A stretch of DNA of 64,000 bases from Luidia sarsii (Eukaryota; Echinodermata; Asteroidea; Paxillosida; Luidiidae). The stretch covers positions 12,706,300 to 12,770,299 of the forward strand of contig OX465104.1 in the NCBI GenBank assembly GCA_949987565.1, in the 5' to 3' direction. The position numbers and the translations under genes were made by a program. The notes below the pieces were generated by a model. It saw nothing but the letters and a program-made list of their open reading frames with translations, was not told the origin of the DNA and did no database searches. Below are positions 11,560 through 20,549 of the stretch, piece by piece. The stretch's first letter is position 1, and each line of letters starts with the position of its first letter.

Positions 11560-12295
11560 CTTTGGCATTTAGTTTCCATTCCAAGTCTTCATGCAAATCA
11601 GCAGTCGTGTTTTGACTGCCTGGTAAATGTGAGACTGATGGCCAGATATCTTGCTTCATACACCTAGCCATATTTCCCGTGCTAAACCATTCAACGCTGG
11701 GGAGTGTGTACCCCCAGAGTGTTGTAGGTATGCCACTGCAGTTACATTGTCCGATTTTATATCGACATGGATATTGCGTACATCCAGGGCTTGATTTTCA
11801 GAAAAAAATTTACTGGACAGCAGAAAATGCTGTTTACTCGTACAGGTCAAAGTCAATATATGAGTGCCATTTTCTTCATGGTGCAAGAAAAAAAACACTA
11901 CACAGCCTGTCCAGTGCAGTCACACTCGGCACTAGACCGACGCTGAAATCACTAGACTCGGTCCACGATCTAGTGGATATTTCGAGCCCTGACATCTGTG
12001 AAGAATGATTGCAATGCCAAGTAGCTTGCTTTGAGTTCAAGCACATTGATATATGGTGTACTGATTGGGCTGTGGACCATTGTCTACCAATTGCCTGGCC
12101 ATCATGATGGGCTCCCCATCCTGCCTTCGATGCATCAGTTTCGATTGTACAGTTAGGCATAATCCTGTGTACTGGGGTTGTTGCCGAGGGCATGTGTGAT
12201 ACCCACCATTGCAAATCTGAAATTGCTAGTTCAGATAAACCCACTTTTGTATCATAGTTTTCATAGTTTGTGGTCAGTGCATGATTTTTCTCCAA
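11560..12295 (-). pseudogene. DIRS RNase H domain, interrupted by a MITE (left)
   Basis: Starting near AISDLQWWVSHMPSATTPVH the frame shows TIETDASKAGWGAHHDGQAI, with the first catalytic Asp. The second acidic position region reads CLNSKQATWH, where family members usually carry LELKA, so the Glu looks lost. After the 207-bp MITE the domain resumes at VRNIHVDIKSDNVTAVAYLQ with the third Asp, then GGTHSPALNGLA and VSHLPGSQNT. It would remove RNA from RNA-DNA hybrids. The insertion and the lost Glu make it inactive. Confidence 0.88.
11785..11991. mobile_element. 207-bp MITE in RNase H with 5-bp duplication (left)
   Basis: The ends are CAGGGCTTGA and TTCGAGCCCTG. They are flanked by ACATC at 11780-11784 and 11992-11996. 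Removing the insert and one duplication restores an uninterrupted frame across ACAGATGTACGCAAT. It is shared with the right arm. Confidence 0.82.
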
Positions 12296-12359
12296 TTCAA
12301 CAGTGCGTCTGAAAATGGCCCTGTATATGGGACTGCTAGTTCACAAGAAACCATTAGCC

Positions 12360-13200
12360 CTGTCACTCTAGCCACTTCTCGAATTCCCGGGTATTATGTG
12401 GCTATACCGTATACGTTTACTGATATCAGCAACCAGTTTATCAGCTTTAGCTGACGGGATGGAAATAGTCATATTGACTGAATCTAGCAGGAAACCCATG
12501 AAAATAAGGTTCTGGGTGGGTTCCAGCACAGATTTTAGTCTGTTAATTGTGAACCTCAAATCTTCAGTGAGTTTCGTACTTATACATTCATCCATCATAT
12601 GTATTAGCTATCAATAGGGCATCATCGATATAATCACATGACCAACACACCGGTGTTAGTTGACTAAGGGTTTCATCACCTTTGGGAAAACACGAGAGCA
12701 CATGAAAGCCCAAATGGCAGACTATTGGTATTGCATAATATGCGTCTTCCAGGTCAAGAGATGCCATGAAGCAGTTTGGAAAAAAAGTGGGGTGTGATCC
12801 CTTGAGATATACGGCAGTTAATGGTTGAATTGCTTCTGACTGGCACCCCCCACCCTGGCAAAGACTAGTTGACTATTTGAGAGGCCACCATCTAAGGGCT
12901 GGATAGCTCAGATGGAAGAGCACTGGTACACATGTACGTTAGTCCAGAGGTCTCAGGTTCAAGTCCCGGTCCAGCCAAAGTTTTCTTGGCAAATTTGTCA
13001 ATTAATTGAAAATGTGAGTATTTGACAAAGGTATTTAAGCCCCACAGGATAATACTTTTTTGTATGGATGAATAAGTTAGAGAGGAATTCCCCATCTGTG
13101 TGCGGCATTTCAACAATTGCTTTCTTTTGAAGCATTTTAGTCATTTCCTCTGAAACTCTGAAGCGCAGTATATTGTGACGGAAAAGTGGCAAATTCAATC
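12360..13200 (-). pseudogene. DIRS reverse transcriptase, degenerate (left)
   Basis: Reverse-strand pieces in order are the N-terminal ILRFRVSEEMTKMLQKKAIV and EMPHTDGEFLSNLFI; then the SINE; then a MASLDL-type motif A region; then a YIDD catalytic box near 12630-12645; then LKSVLEPTQNLIFMGFLLDS followed by VNMTISIPSAKADKL. This string is characteristic of DIRS RT. Sequence between motif A and YIDD is shortened, and pieces lie in different frames, so it is non-functional. It is followed at once by RNase H. Confidence 0.88.
12897..12976 (+). ncRNA. tRNA-like head of a SINE, inserted in DIRS RT (left)
   Basis: An 80-nt segment has the 7-bp acceptor pairs GGCTGGA/TCCAGCC, a D-arm GCTC...GAGC and an anticodon-arm stem CTGG...CCAG with an oversized loop. 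It also has polymerase III boxes A (TAGCTCAGATGG, 12904-12915) and B (GGTTCAAGTCC, 12956-12966). No clear anticodon loop is present, so it is not a functional tRNA. The tail continues to about 13060, near TAATACTTTTTT, as in tRNA-derived SINEs. Confidence 0.72.
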
Positions 13201-13297
13201 AGAAAATAGTGAATTGTATTCAGGATACAAGTGTGATGAGATCATGCCATTTGGCTATAGATAAAATGTGCGAGTCTGCCTGCTGTTACAGGTTGAA

Positions 13298-13790
13298 CAT
13301 TCTCACATGTGTGCTTACTCAGAGGGCCATTGTATGGCATTATACTTTGAACATTCTTACATGTGTGCTTACTCAGGGGGCCATCGTATGCCATTATACT
13401 TTGAACATTCTTACATGTATGTGCTTACTCAGAGGGCCATTGTATGGCATTATACTTTGAGCTTTCTCACATGTGTACTTACTCAGAGGGCCATTGTATG
13501 GCATTATACTTTGAACATTCTCACATGTGTGCTTACTCAGAGGGCCATTTGGCATTGTATGGCATTATACTTTGAACATTCTTACATGCATGTGCTTACT
13601 CAGAGGGCCATTGTATGGCATTATACTTTGAACATTCTCACATGCATGTGCTTACTCAGAGGGCCATTGTATGGCATTATACTTTGAACATTCTCACATG
13701 TGTGCTTACTCAGAGGGCCATTGTATGGCATACCTTGAACATTCTCACATTCGTGCTTACTCAAAAGAATGTTATTTGTTATTGATCTTT
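13298..13790 (-). repeat. 54-bp minisatellite inside DIRS, about 8 copies (left)
   Basis: The unit contains TGCTTACTCAGAGGGCCATT and TGGCATTATACTTTGAACAT. About eight copies lie between the gag and RT regions. The core CCATTGTATGG is nearly palindromic. Fifty-four is a multiple of three, so open frames on both strands are repeat artefacts. Confidence 0.93.
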
Positions 13791-14039
13791 GATCAATATC
13801 ACGTATGTGCTTACTCAAGAGCGTGCCTACTGGCATGATGTGTCCATAATCTCAACGTTTATGTTTACTCACCACCTTTATGTGTTCAAGTTCTACTTGA
13901 TTTGAGCATCCCTGGGTGGGTTGTCAGGCTTGTTTTTCCCCCTGCCAGTTGTAGGGGCGGCACTTTGAGTTTAAAGGGCTGTTATAATGGAAATTTCCAT
14001 GAGCCATTTGATAGGATCTTGTGTCCCTGGGGGTGCCCT

Positions 14040-14430
14040 GAGATCGTGTTCTTTGACTGACCCCTTGATCTGTGGCCGACTTTGTAGTCCAGCTTATTAG
14101 TCTCCTGTATGTCTCTACACTTTAGTGTAAGGTTGTCATCAAAGATCAAAGTTCAGTTCCTGGCACATGAGCTGAACGCAGGCCACCAAATTGTTGGTTT
14201 AGGTCCAGTTTTATGACTTTGCATCGTCTTACACTGAGTTCATAATTTGCTTGGTCCAGTATTAAAACTGCATCGAGCAGTTTGGTAATGTCAGTCTTAA
14301 CATCGGCCAGTTGCCCCGGCATAGTTTTAGCCTGACTATTAGGGATTCAATGACACGCAGTATCGGTACAATGACCGATAGAAGGGCTTGCTGAACCTTT
14401 TGCATCTTGATATCAACTGATGAGCGGGTC
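14040..14430 (-). pseudogene. DIRS gag-like protein, C-terminal part (left)
   Basis: The reverse-strand frame after the 969-bp insertion reads RSSVDIKMQKVQQALLSVIV then PILRVIESL. A shifted frame continues with QANYELS and NQQFGG stretches, also seen on the right at 45320-45600. A coiled, Gln-rich segment of this kind ends the first ORF of DIRS elements. Decayed. Confidence 0.5.
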
Positions 14431-14433
14431 TTA

Positions 14434-15402
14434 AGCCGTGTTCCCACAGGACTTTTTCTTCCGCGGCCACGCGGTAACTTACCGTCACATTCCTGAATGC
14501 TAGTCTACCACGCGTTCCCACGTGGACTTTTTTTTACGCTGACGGAATGTTTATTCGCCGTGCATCAAGGAGAATGTCCGATTATTGAGGCTGCTGTGTA
14601 CAGTAACCTTTGCCCTAGGAGGGATATGACGTACTTTTCGCGCTGAAATCGTAACGTTGTAAAGTCAGCTACCGACATGCACTGACTAGTTCTACTGCCA
14701 CTGGGTACGACACGCCACGTGAATATATCGTTGGCAGTTGGGTAAAGACAGGTTATTGTTTCTTCAAGTGCGACTACGAGTGGTAGTACGATGTCCGGTT
14801 TTGAGCTGACTGGTGTTCTGCCAGCTCTCCTCTTTAATTGTTCTTCAGTATTTTCACTGGGATCAGAGCCAGTAAAAAGCCTGACAAAATCAATCAAACC
14901 TGACATATTTCACCGATGTCACGGAGCTTGAAGATGAGAAGTACAGTACATGTATAAGTATACAGCGTACAATTACAAATGAATGATTGAATGGTACATA
15001 CAACATGTATACATGTACAGTACATGTACGTGTAATGTACTGTACTGGCGTGTTGGCGTCAGGGAACCATACCACCACTTTTGCGCTCCTGCTAGCCATT
15101 TCTGTGCTGTGGTGACGTAACACAGGAAGCTGCTCTGTTTATATAGCGTTTTACAGCATGGTACTTGGTAGTGGTAGTTTAACATGACAGGGCTGTTCCC
15201 ACTGGACTTTTTAGCGGCCCTGTTAAGTTACCGTGGCTAAGCGGAAGTCTTCCGTGACTCCTCTCGCCCTGTTATTTACATCGCGGTAGCGGTAACTTGA
15301 CAGGGACGTCAGTTTACCGAGCATCCCCACTGGACTTAATTTTGTCATTCTTCCGCTCAGCCACGGTAGTTTGACAAAATTAAGTCCAGTGGGAACACGG
15401 CT
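14434..15402. mobile_element. Left-only 969-bp DNA transposon with TTA target duplication
   Basis: It starts AGCCGTGTTCCCACAGGACT at 14434 and ends AGTCCAGTGGGAACACGGCT at 15402. TTA is repeated on both sides (14431-14433 and 15403-15405). The right arm has the uninterrupted target GCAGGCTAAGACCCGC near 45307. A 3-bp TTA/TWA duplication suggests the PIF/Harbinger class. Internal copies of the subterminal motif GTTCCCAC...GGACTTTTT occur near 14513 and 15195. A 113-codon reverse frame at 14565-14906 shows no recognisable transposase, so it is probably non-autonomous or internally deleted. Confidence 0.88.
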
Positions 15403-15827
15403 TTAGCCTGCAAAGTATCCCACGCCTCCGGATTAACCTGTGTCAATCCGAGTGCTGTCATGTTGATTGGTCTCTGGCAACTCTTGAGTTTTCCAGACAC
15501 CATCCTTTCAGGCAGTCTTTCAGCGTGTTTCCGTGCTTCTCCGGGTGTTTCCGGGTGGAGTGTTCAGTAGAAACACAAACGGGTGTCAAATTTTCCCGAT
15601 CCTCACCCAGCAACCCAACGCTCACCAACAGCCACCTACCGGGTACTGAGGTGGATCTTGCTGGGTATCCTCGGGTCACACTCACAGTAGAAACACACGC
15701 GGTTGCTGGTTCCTGGGTGTATCGGAAATGATTTGGTATTTAGTGATTCTCAACAGATAGTGTGCCTGTTGGATGTAAAAGCAATGTGAAAATTGACAGC
15801 AATCTGACCAAGTCTGCTTCTGATACC
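15403..15827 (-). pseudogene. DIRS gag-like protein, middle part (left)
   Basis: Between the Penelope and 969-bp insertions the reverse strand gives KVSEADLVRLLS and, further on, DCLKGWCLEN and INMTALGLTQVNPEAWDTLQ. The match to 44870-45320 in the right arm, its position and the low stop density in places mark it as gag. Frameshifts separate the pieces. No function remains. Confidence 0.5.
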
Positions 15828-15917
15828 TTATTATTATTATTATTATTTATTTCGTCAATGAAAACAAACAAGAAGTCAGTGGAAAGGGTGATCAAAGTCA
15901 CGCGATGTGTCGTTGCT

Positions 15918-15962
15918 GGTGGCGACGTTTCGGTTGCTAACTGCTAACCTTCATCAGGCAAC
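15918..15962 (-). ncRNA. Hammerhead-ribozyme-like core in the Penelope 3-prime region
   Basis: The reverse strand reads CTGATGA (15951-15957), a GGTTAGC...GCAACC hairpin, then GAAACGTC (15924-15931). These are the two conserved core boxes of a hammerhead around stem II. Hammerhead motifs are documented in Penelope-like elements, usually with a very short stem III. Here stem III is minimal or absent, so self-cleavage as a monomer is doubtful. Confidence 0.6.
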
Positions 15963-16089
15963 TGAAGAATGCGCGCTGTACTGTGGCGTCTGTTTATGTC
16001 CGCTTCGCCGGTTCCTGTGTACCGGTTTGCGGACGTCGTAGTGGTGATAGTGCGGTTTGGCGCGCGATTCTGGCGTCCACTAGCGGCCC

Positions 16090-16690
16090 CGTCCGTGGTG
16101 GGTCGGCGGTCGTGGCATCTGATGGTGGGAGCCAGAAACCGGGGATGTCAATGCCGCTGTCTCGATTGATGTTGTTTCGGCAAAGTCTGATGTGGATGGC
16201 CTCCTTGACACGCCTGGTGTACCAATGTTGTTCTCGGTCAATACACCGTACATCGTCCCAATTGGGGCGGTGACCAGCTCACCAAGCGTGCTCGGCTACT
16301 GCCGATCCGTCCACACAGGAGAGTCTCACGTCGCGTTGATGCTCCTTGATTCTCTCACTGATGGTCCGGCCGGATTCGCCGATGTAGACCTGGTTGCACT
16401 CGCCACACGGAATCTCGTAAACGACACCTCCGCGTCTTTCCGTGGGGACAGGGTCCTTGGGGTGGAGAAGTTGGTTCCTCAAGGTGGTTGAGGAACGAAA
16501 CACGGTACGGATACCGTGTCCCTCGAGGATTCTCCTCAACTGTCCCAAGACGCCCTCCATGAAGGGGAGTACATCGAAGGACTTGTACTCAACCCGCTCC
16601 GTATCGGTGCTCACCTTGGGTCTCGAAGAGCGACGGATGAAGGGGGTTGGGTATCCGTTCACTGTGAGTGCAGTGTGCGTTTCTCTGAGG
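16090..16690 (-). pseudogene. Penelope-like GIY-YIG endonuclease domain, one stop
   Basis: In frame with NGYPTPFIRRSSRPK the domain shows GGVVYEIPCGECNQVYIGES, then GRTISERIKEHQRD. It contains the paired Cys and the Tyr, Ile-Gly, Arg and Glu positions of the GIY-YIG fold. A stop follows AVAEHAW. The frame then continues with NWDDVRCIDREQHWYTRRVK, EAIHIRLCRNNINRDSGIDI and PGFWLP, the conserved C-terminus of Penelope endonucleases. The domain would nick DNA for target-primed reverse transcription. Apart from the stop it looks well preserved, suggesting a fairly young insertion. Confidence 0.9.
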
Positions 16691-17200
16691 CTGTACAGCG
16701 CGGTTTGGTAACCAAACGCGCTGCACGGTCAAAGAGGCACTTGGCCACTCCACGCTTCACAGATTCAGGGTGGTGGGAGTCGTAAGCCAGGTACTGGTCG
16801 GTGTGTGTGGGTTTGCGGTACACAGTTGTGGTTAGGCTGCCGTCGGGTCCCTGTGGACCAAAGTGTCCAGGAAGGCGATGGTGTTGTCCGCTTCCACCTC
16901 GACAGTGAAGTGTATGGTGGGCCGGAGACAGTTCAGATGGGAGAGAAGCTGGTCGGTCCGGTTACGCAGTGCAATGACAAAGGTGTCATCAACATACCGC
17001 TTCCATACTGAAGGGGAGCATTCGGGAGGTCAACTCTGTAGAGCCTCCTCCTCAAATGCCTCCATGTACAGGTTGGCGATGACCGCAGACACTGGACTGC
17101 CCATAGCTGCTCCATCCGTCTGTTCGTAGAAGGACCCTTCGTGGAGAAAGTACGTGGACCGTAAGACGAACTCCAGCAGGGTGGCGATCTGAGTGTGTGC
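16690..17200 (-). pseudogene. Penelope-like reverse transcriptase, partial and broken
   Basis: Reverse-strand reading begins around LLEFVLRSTYFLHEGSFYEQ. It continues with the Penelope signature GAAMGSPVSAVIANLYMEAF and, after an in-frame TGA following EEALQS, the catalytic YVDD motif at 16985-16996. Next come FLDTLVHRDPTA and, after a frameshift, TVYRKPTHTDQYLAYDSHHP, which is the usual Penelope RT C-terminal region. The early RT motifs and the N-terminus are absent, so the copy is 5-prime truncated. The RT would copy element RNA at a nicked target. With a stop, a frameshift and the truncation it cannot act. Codon use is GC-richer than the surrounding DIRS, consistent with later arrival. Confidence 0.88.
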
Positions 17201-17239
17201 TGAGTAGAAACGCGCCAATTGACGCATCATTTTGGTTGT

Positions 17240-17590
17240 GAGGTTGGCCAACTTTTCGCTAACTGCGGTCCATGTGGCACCTTCGTAGTCAAAAAGCTGC
17301 TCGTAGTCTCGCAGAACTGCATCGTCTTGTTGGTTGACCTCTAGCAAAATGTCCAAGGCCTTGCTCATGCTGAGGACGCTACCAGAGTGGTTAGAGTAAA
17401 CTTTAGGCCGCTTAGGGCATGGCTCTGACAGGACTACAGCCTGTATCTGCTCTACAGCATTGGCCGGAGAAGACAACTGCTCTTGAAGCGGTGAAAGTTC
17501 GTCTCTCGTAATAGTGTTTGCCGTAGCCTTCCTCTTGACTTGTGCCGGTTTCCTGATTGTTGGGTCTAACCCCGGTCGGACTGCTGTCAT
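17240..17590 (-). pseudogene. DIRS gag-like protein, N-terminal part (left)
   Basis: About 117 codons open with MTAVRPGLDPTIRKP and include the stretches VEQIQAVVLSEPCPKRPKV and DYEQLFDYEGAT. A basic, Pro-rich start followed by an acidic helical stretch is typical of the first ORF of DIRS elements; assignment comes from position and recalled family resemblance. The frame then runs into Penelope sequence at about 17215, so the protein is split. Upstream is the inverted terminal repeat. Confidence 0.65.
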
Positions 17591-18224
17591 TATACAGACC
17601 CTGCTGATCTAACTGGGTGAGAATAATCATGATCAAGGAACGGCTACCAAGTCGAGAAGGTCACATTGTTCACTCATGTTGGATTTTTCACAGACACAGT
17701 TGTAGATAAGAATGATACACTCCGGTCACGAAAAATGCACTGAAGAGCTTGGGGCTCGTGTGGGGTTTTATAGGGATTAAATTGTTTTAACAATGGACTC
17801 TGTCAACTGTGCCATACATGCTGGTGAATGGTGCAATCTCACGTAAGGCCTGAAGTTTTAGAGATAAACTTGGTAGAATGTTTATTAAACTTCATTTCTT
17901 TTCATTTATTTGTTTAATTGCTTAATTATTGCATTAAAAAACAGGAAGTTACCCAAGTCTAACACTAAAAATCTCTTGCAATTTTATCTTCAACAATACA
18001 ATTGATCCCCTGACTGGAAAATCTATAGGACCCTGTATAATGGAAAACGACAGCCTACCTCCCTGCAAATGGCTGCCTCAAACAAACGGCGCGTGTACTC
18101 TCAATCACGAACATGTCATGCAGCCTGTGTACATGTACCTGAAAGCGTGTGTAGTTCAAACATTCGTTGCTATGACCTTAGGGTCACCCTCGTGACCTCG
18201 TCCACTACATTCAATAACAACTAA

Positions 18225-18408
18225 CATAGCTGCCAACCATTCCTATTTTGAAGGAATCAGTGCTCTTTTTTTTGTAAAAATGTATCACTTTTTGCAAGCT
18301 CTTGACAAGAGATTCTGATTTTTGGCTTTATGTAGTTTGCTCTGTGATTCCTCTTTTTTTTTTAGCAGAAGTATTCCTAATTTCCTTTAAGATAGGTTGG
18401 CAGCTATG
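18225..18408. mobile_element. Short TIR element, CATAGCTGCCAACC family, copy 2
   Basis: The perfect 14-bp TIRs are CATAGCTGCCAACC and GGTTGGCAGCTATG. The interior matches copy 1. It sits just outside the DIRS element and is shared with the right arm. Confidence 0.88.
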
Positions 18409-20540
18409 AACTAAGAGAAAATCCAATGCTGCGCAGCTATTAAAGTGGTGTTTCGTGAAATTAATTTCAAGTTATGGCGCAGCTACTCCATAAGTTTTGG
18501 AAGCATTGCGCACTGCATAAAATACGCACTGTTTCGTCAAGTCGGCTGCTGCACATGGCTTTTTGAAATTGAAATTTGCATGCCAGTAATAAAGATGTAT
18601 TCAGAATAATATGCTCAAGCTTTTTGAATCGTTTCTTATTGGGATGTTGTTTTAACTTTTTCTGTGCTAGGTGATCTTGTCAAGACAATGAACTGCGGAT
18701 GTTTTACAGCGGAGATGTCACCATTCCAGCCAGTGATGTTGGCTGTCCATAGCAAACAAAGACGTCATAAAGTAATCATTTTTTTTTTATTTGGGAGGGG
18801 GTTAAAGTAGCTGAAATTCACAATTTTTTAAAAAGAAAATGTTTTGATTAAATCCTGTTCACCAGAGAAAATTTCTCGAATTTTTAGAAATTCAGAACGA
18901 TTATCAAAACACCTCCTAATCTTCCCTGGATCAACCCAGTTTTTCTTTGGTGCTGTATTCAATTCATGTTGGTGATATAAATGAGGCACACTTTTTGGGT
19001 GTAGGGATCAGTCTCGAATCTAAGAAGAAATCTTTAATTTTATCTGAAGTCTTTTTAATACAAATCTAAATTTTGTCTAAGATTATTTTTGATTATTACT
19101 TCATTTTCATGTGTGTCAGTCTGGGATGGATTCATTTGATTGAGTTTTGTTCTGCATCACATTCTTACACGTAAGTGGTATATAACTGGTTCACCATTGA
19201 TACATCATTTTTGGACCAGGTGTATGGCATCATTTTCATTGTCCCCTACGTGGGGGAATAGCTTAGTGAAACGCAACATCCAATTATCCAAGAGGTGGGG
19301 ATGTCTGTATCTTTAATCATGTCATTTTTCCCCTGAGCATTATTTTTTCCTCATGTCATTTCTTTCCCCTGGGTGGGGATGTATGGATCTTTGCTCATGC
19401 CAATTTTTTTCCCCTGGGAGGGGACGACTGCATCTTCGCTCATGTCATTGCTTTCCCCTGGGTGGGGCAGCATGTCCCAAAGAGGGCAGTATTCAAACGT
19501 CATTGCATATCCATTATTTTACACAACTTTGCAATTGCTTCAGAAATTCATTTCCCCCAAATGAATCCATCCCAGTCATTAGGGATTTCATGTTCTCATG
19601 TCTTAAGTAATGGGTCAGGATAAAAGCTCATGTGAAATCAATTCATCTTCATCCTTAAAAAATTGACTTTACGAAATGGCTTTTGAAAAAAAAATCAACT
19701 TTTCAAATTTCTCCTTGCAATTCCAAAACAATCTCCCCTGTGTGGGGATACCTGCTTTTTCTACCATTATTGTGGTTTGACATTTTTAAATTCTTTTTAA
19801 AATCGTATACGTTTGGTTTCTTTTATCTAAATCTACCAAAGTTTGTAAATTTTGTATGAGTGCTTATCCTGAACCATTTCAAATGGCATTGGGGGTCGTA
19901 ATATAGACGGAAATTTCCGTCTGGAAAATGTTAATCTTTGAAATCAACTCTTGAATTTAATCTGGGAGAAGGGGTGCTAAATACTTGAAATTTAAACTTC
20001 TGAAATCAATGACCCCCTGCCATTGTAATTCAGTAAGGAGCCTATGATTTTCCATTTTTATTCACCTTCACATGAAACTCACCTTTTCTAATTCAGTGAC
20101 TCATCATTTCATACATTATTTTTCTTTCTGCGTTTAGACAATAATGTTCTGGCCAAAACTGGGCAAACACTGCTTTCAAATTTCAATCCTGAACATTCTA
20201 AAGCTGGGCTTTGGCAAAGTTAGATTTTTCATGCAAATTCATTCAGATAAAGGGCAAAACAAGCCAAAGAAATGCTGCGTAATCAGAAAATACTATATAG
20301 TTTAAGGCTATTTCTTCTGCAACTTTCACTAAACACAAAACATGCATCAGTAAAAGAACTCAGGAATTTTCAAATTGTCATATTTTTTTTCAGTTGTATC
20401 AAAAATGGAAATTCATTGGCCCTTGTATATAGATCCTCTGTACTTACGTTTTAATGATAATTGAACTGGTCCAACATGCATTTTCTCTTTTGTTGCTTAC
20501 CACCATAATCCCCTGAGTGGGGAATAGCTCAGTGATACAT
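18409..20540. other. No gene; scattered degenerate 44-bp satellite units
   Basis: Single or few satellite-like units occur at 19240-19470 and about 19735-19755. The segment CCCCTACGTGGGGGAATAGC at 19243 resembles CCCCTGAGTGGGGAATAGCT at 20510, so a 1.27-kb stretch is flanked by weak direct repeats. The rest is AT-rich and shared with 40965-43065. Confidence 0.5.
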
Positions 20541-20549
20541 GGCATCCAC

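Larger units (their letters stand above)
15828..17215 (-). mobile_element. Penelope-like retroelement inside DIRS gag (left arm only), 5-prime truncated
   Basis: On the reverse strand the order is reverse transcriptase core, thumb-like region, GIY-YIG endonuclease, hammerhead-like motif and a (TTA)n-type tail (AATAATAATAATAATAA) that ends at 15828. The first part of the RT is missing. The right-arm site at 44282-44862 has a different interior but a similar last 50 bases (CTTCTTGTTTGTTTTCATTG then an AATAATAA tail). Confidence 0.88.
9566..18034 (-). mobile_element. DIRS-type tyrosine-recombinase retrotransposon, left copy (8.5 kb, inactive)
   Basis: The termini are inverted: AGGGTCCTAT at 9566 and ATAGGACCCT ending at 18034, with about 270 bp of inverted terminal similarity (TGAAGATAAAATTGCAAGAG and its complement). 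A further inverted segment at about 9895-10030 matches 9645-9775, as expected for the internal complementary region of DIRS elements. Reading on the reverse strand, the order is gag fragments (17590 to about 14040), a 54-bp minisatellite, reverse transcriptase, RNase H and tyrosine recombinase (to about 10140). No target duplication is seen, as is usual for this class. Later arrivals sit inside it: a Penelope element, a 969-bp TIR element, a tRNA-derived SINE and a 207-bp MITE. Frameshifts, stops and lost catalytic residues show that it is dead. Confidence 0.9.

Noticed and set aside
12897..12976. Functional tRNA gene
   Set aside because: No seven-base anticodon loop can be drawn, the segment lies inside a dead reverse transcriptase, and it continues into a SINE-like tail.
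14565..14906. Transposase of the 969-bp element
   Set aside because: The 113-codon frame shows no DDE, zinc-finger or Myb-like pattern that I can recognise. It is kept only as an observation inside the element.
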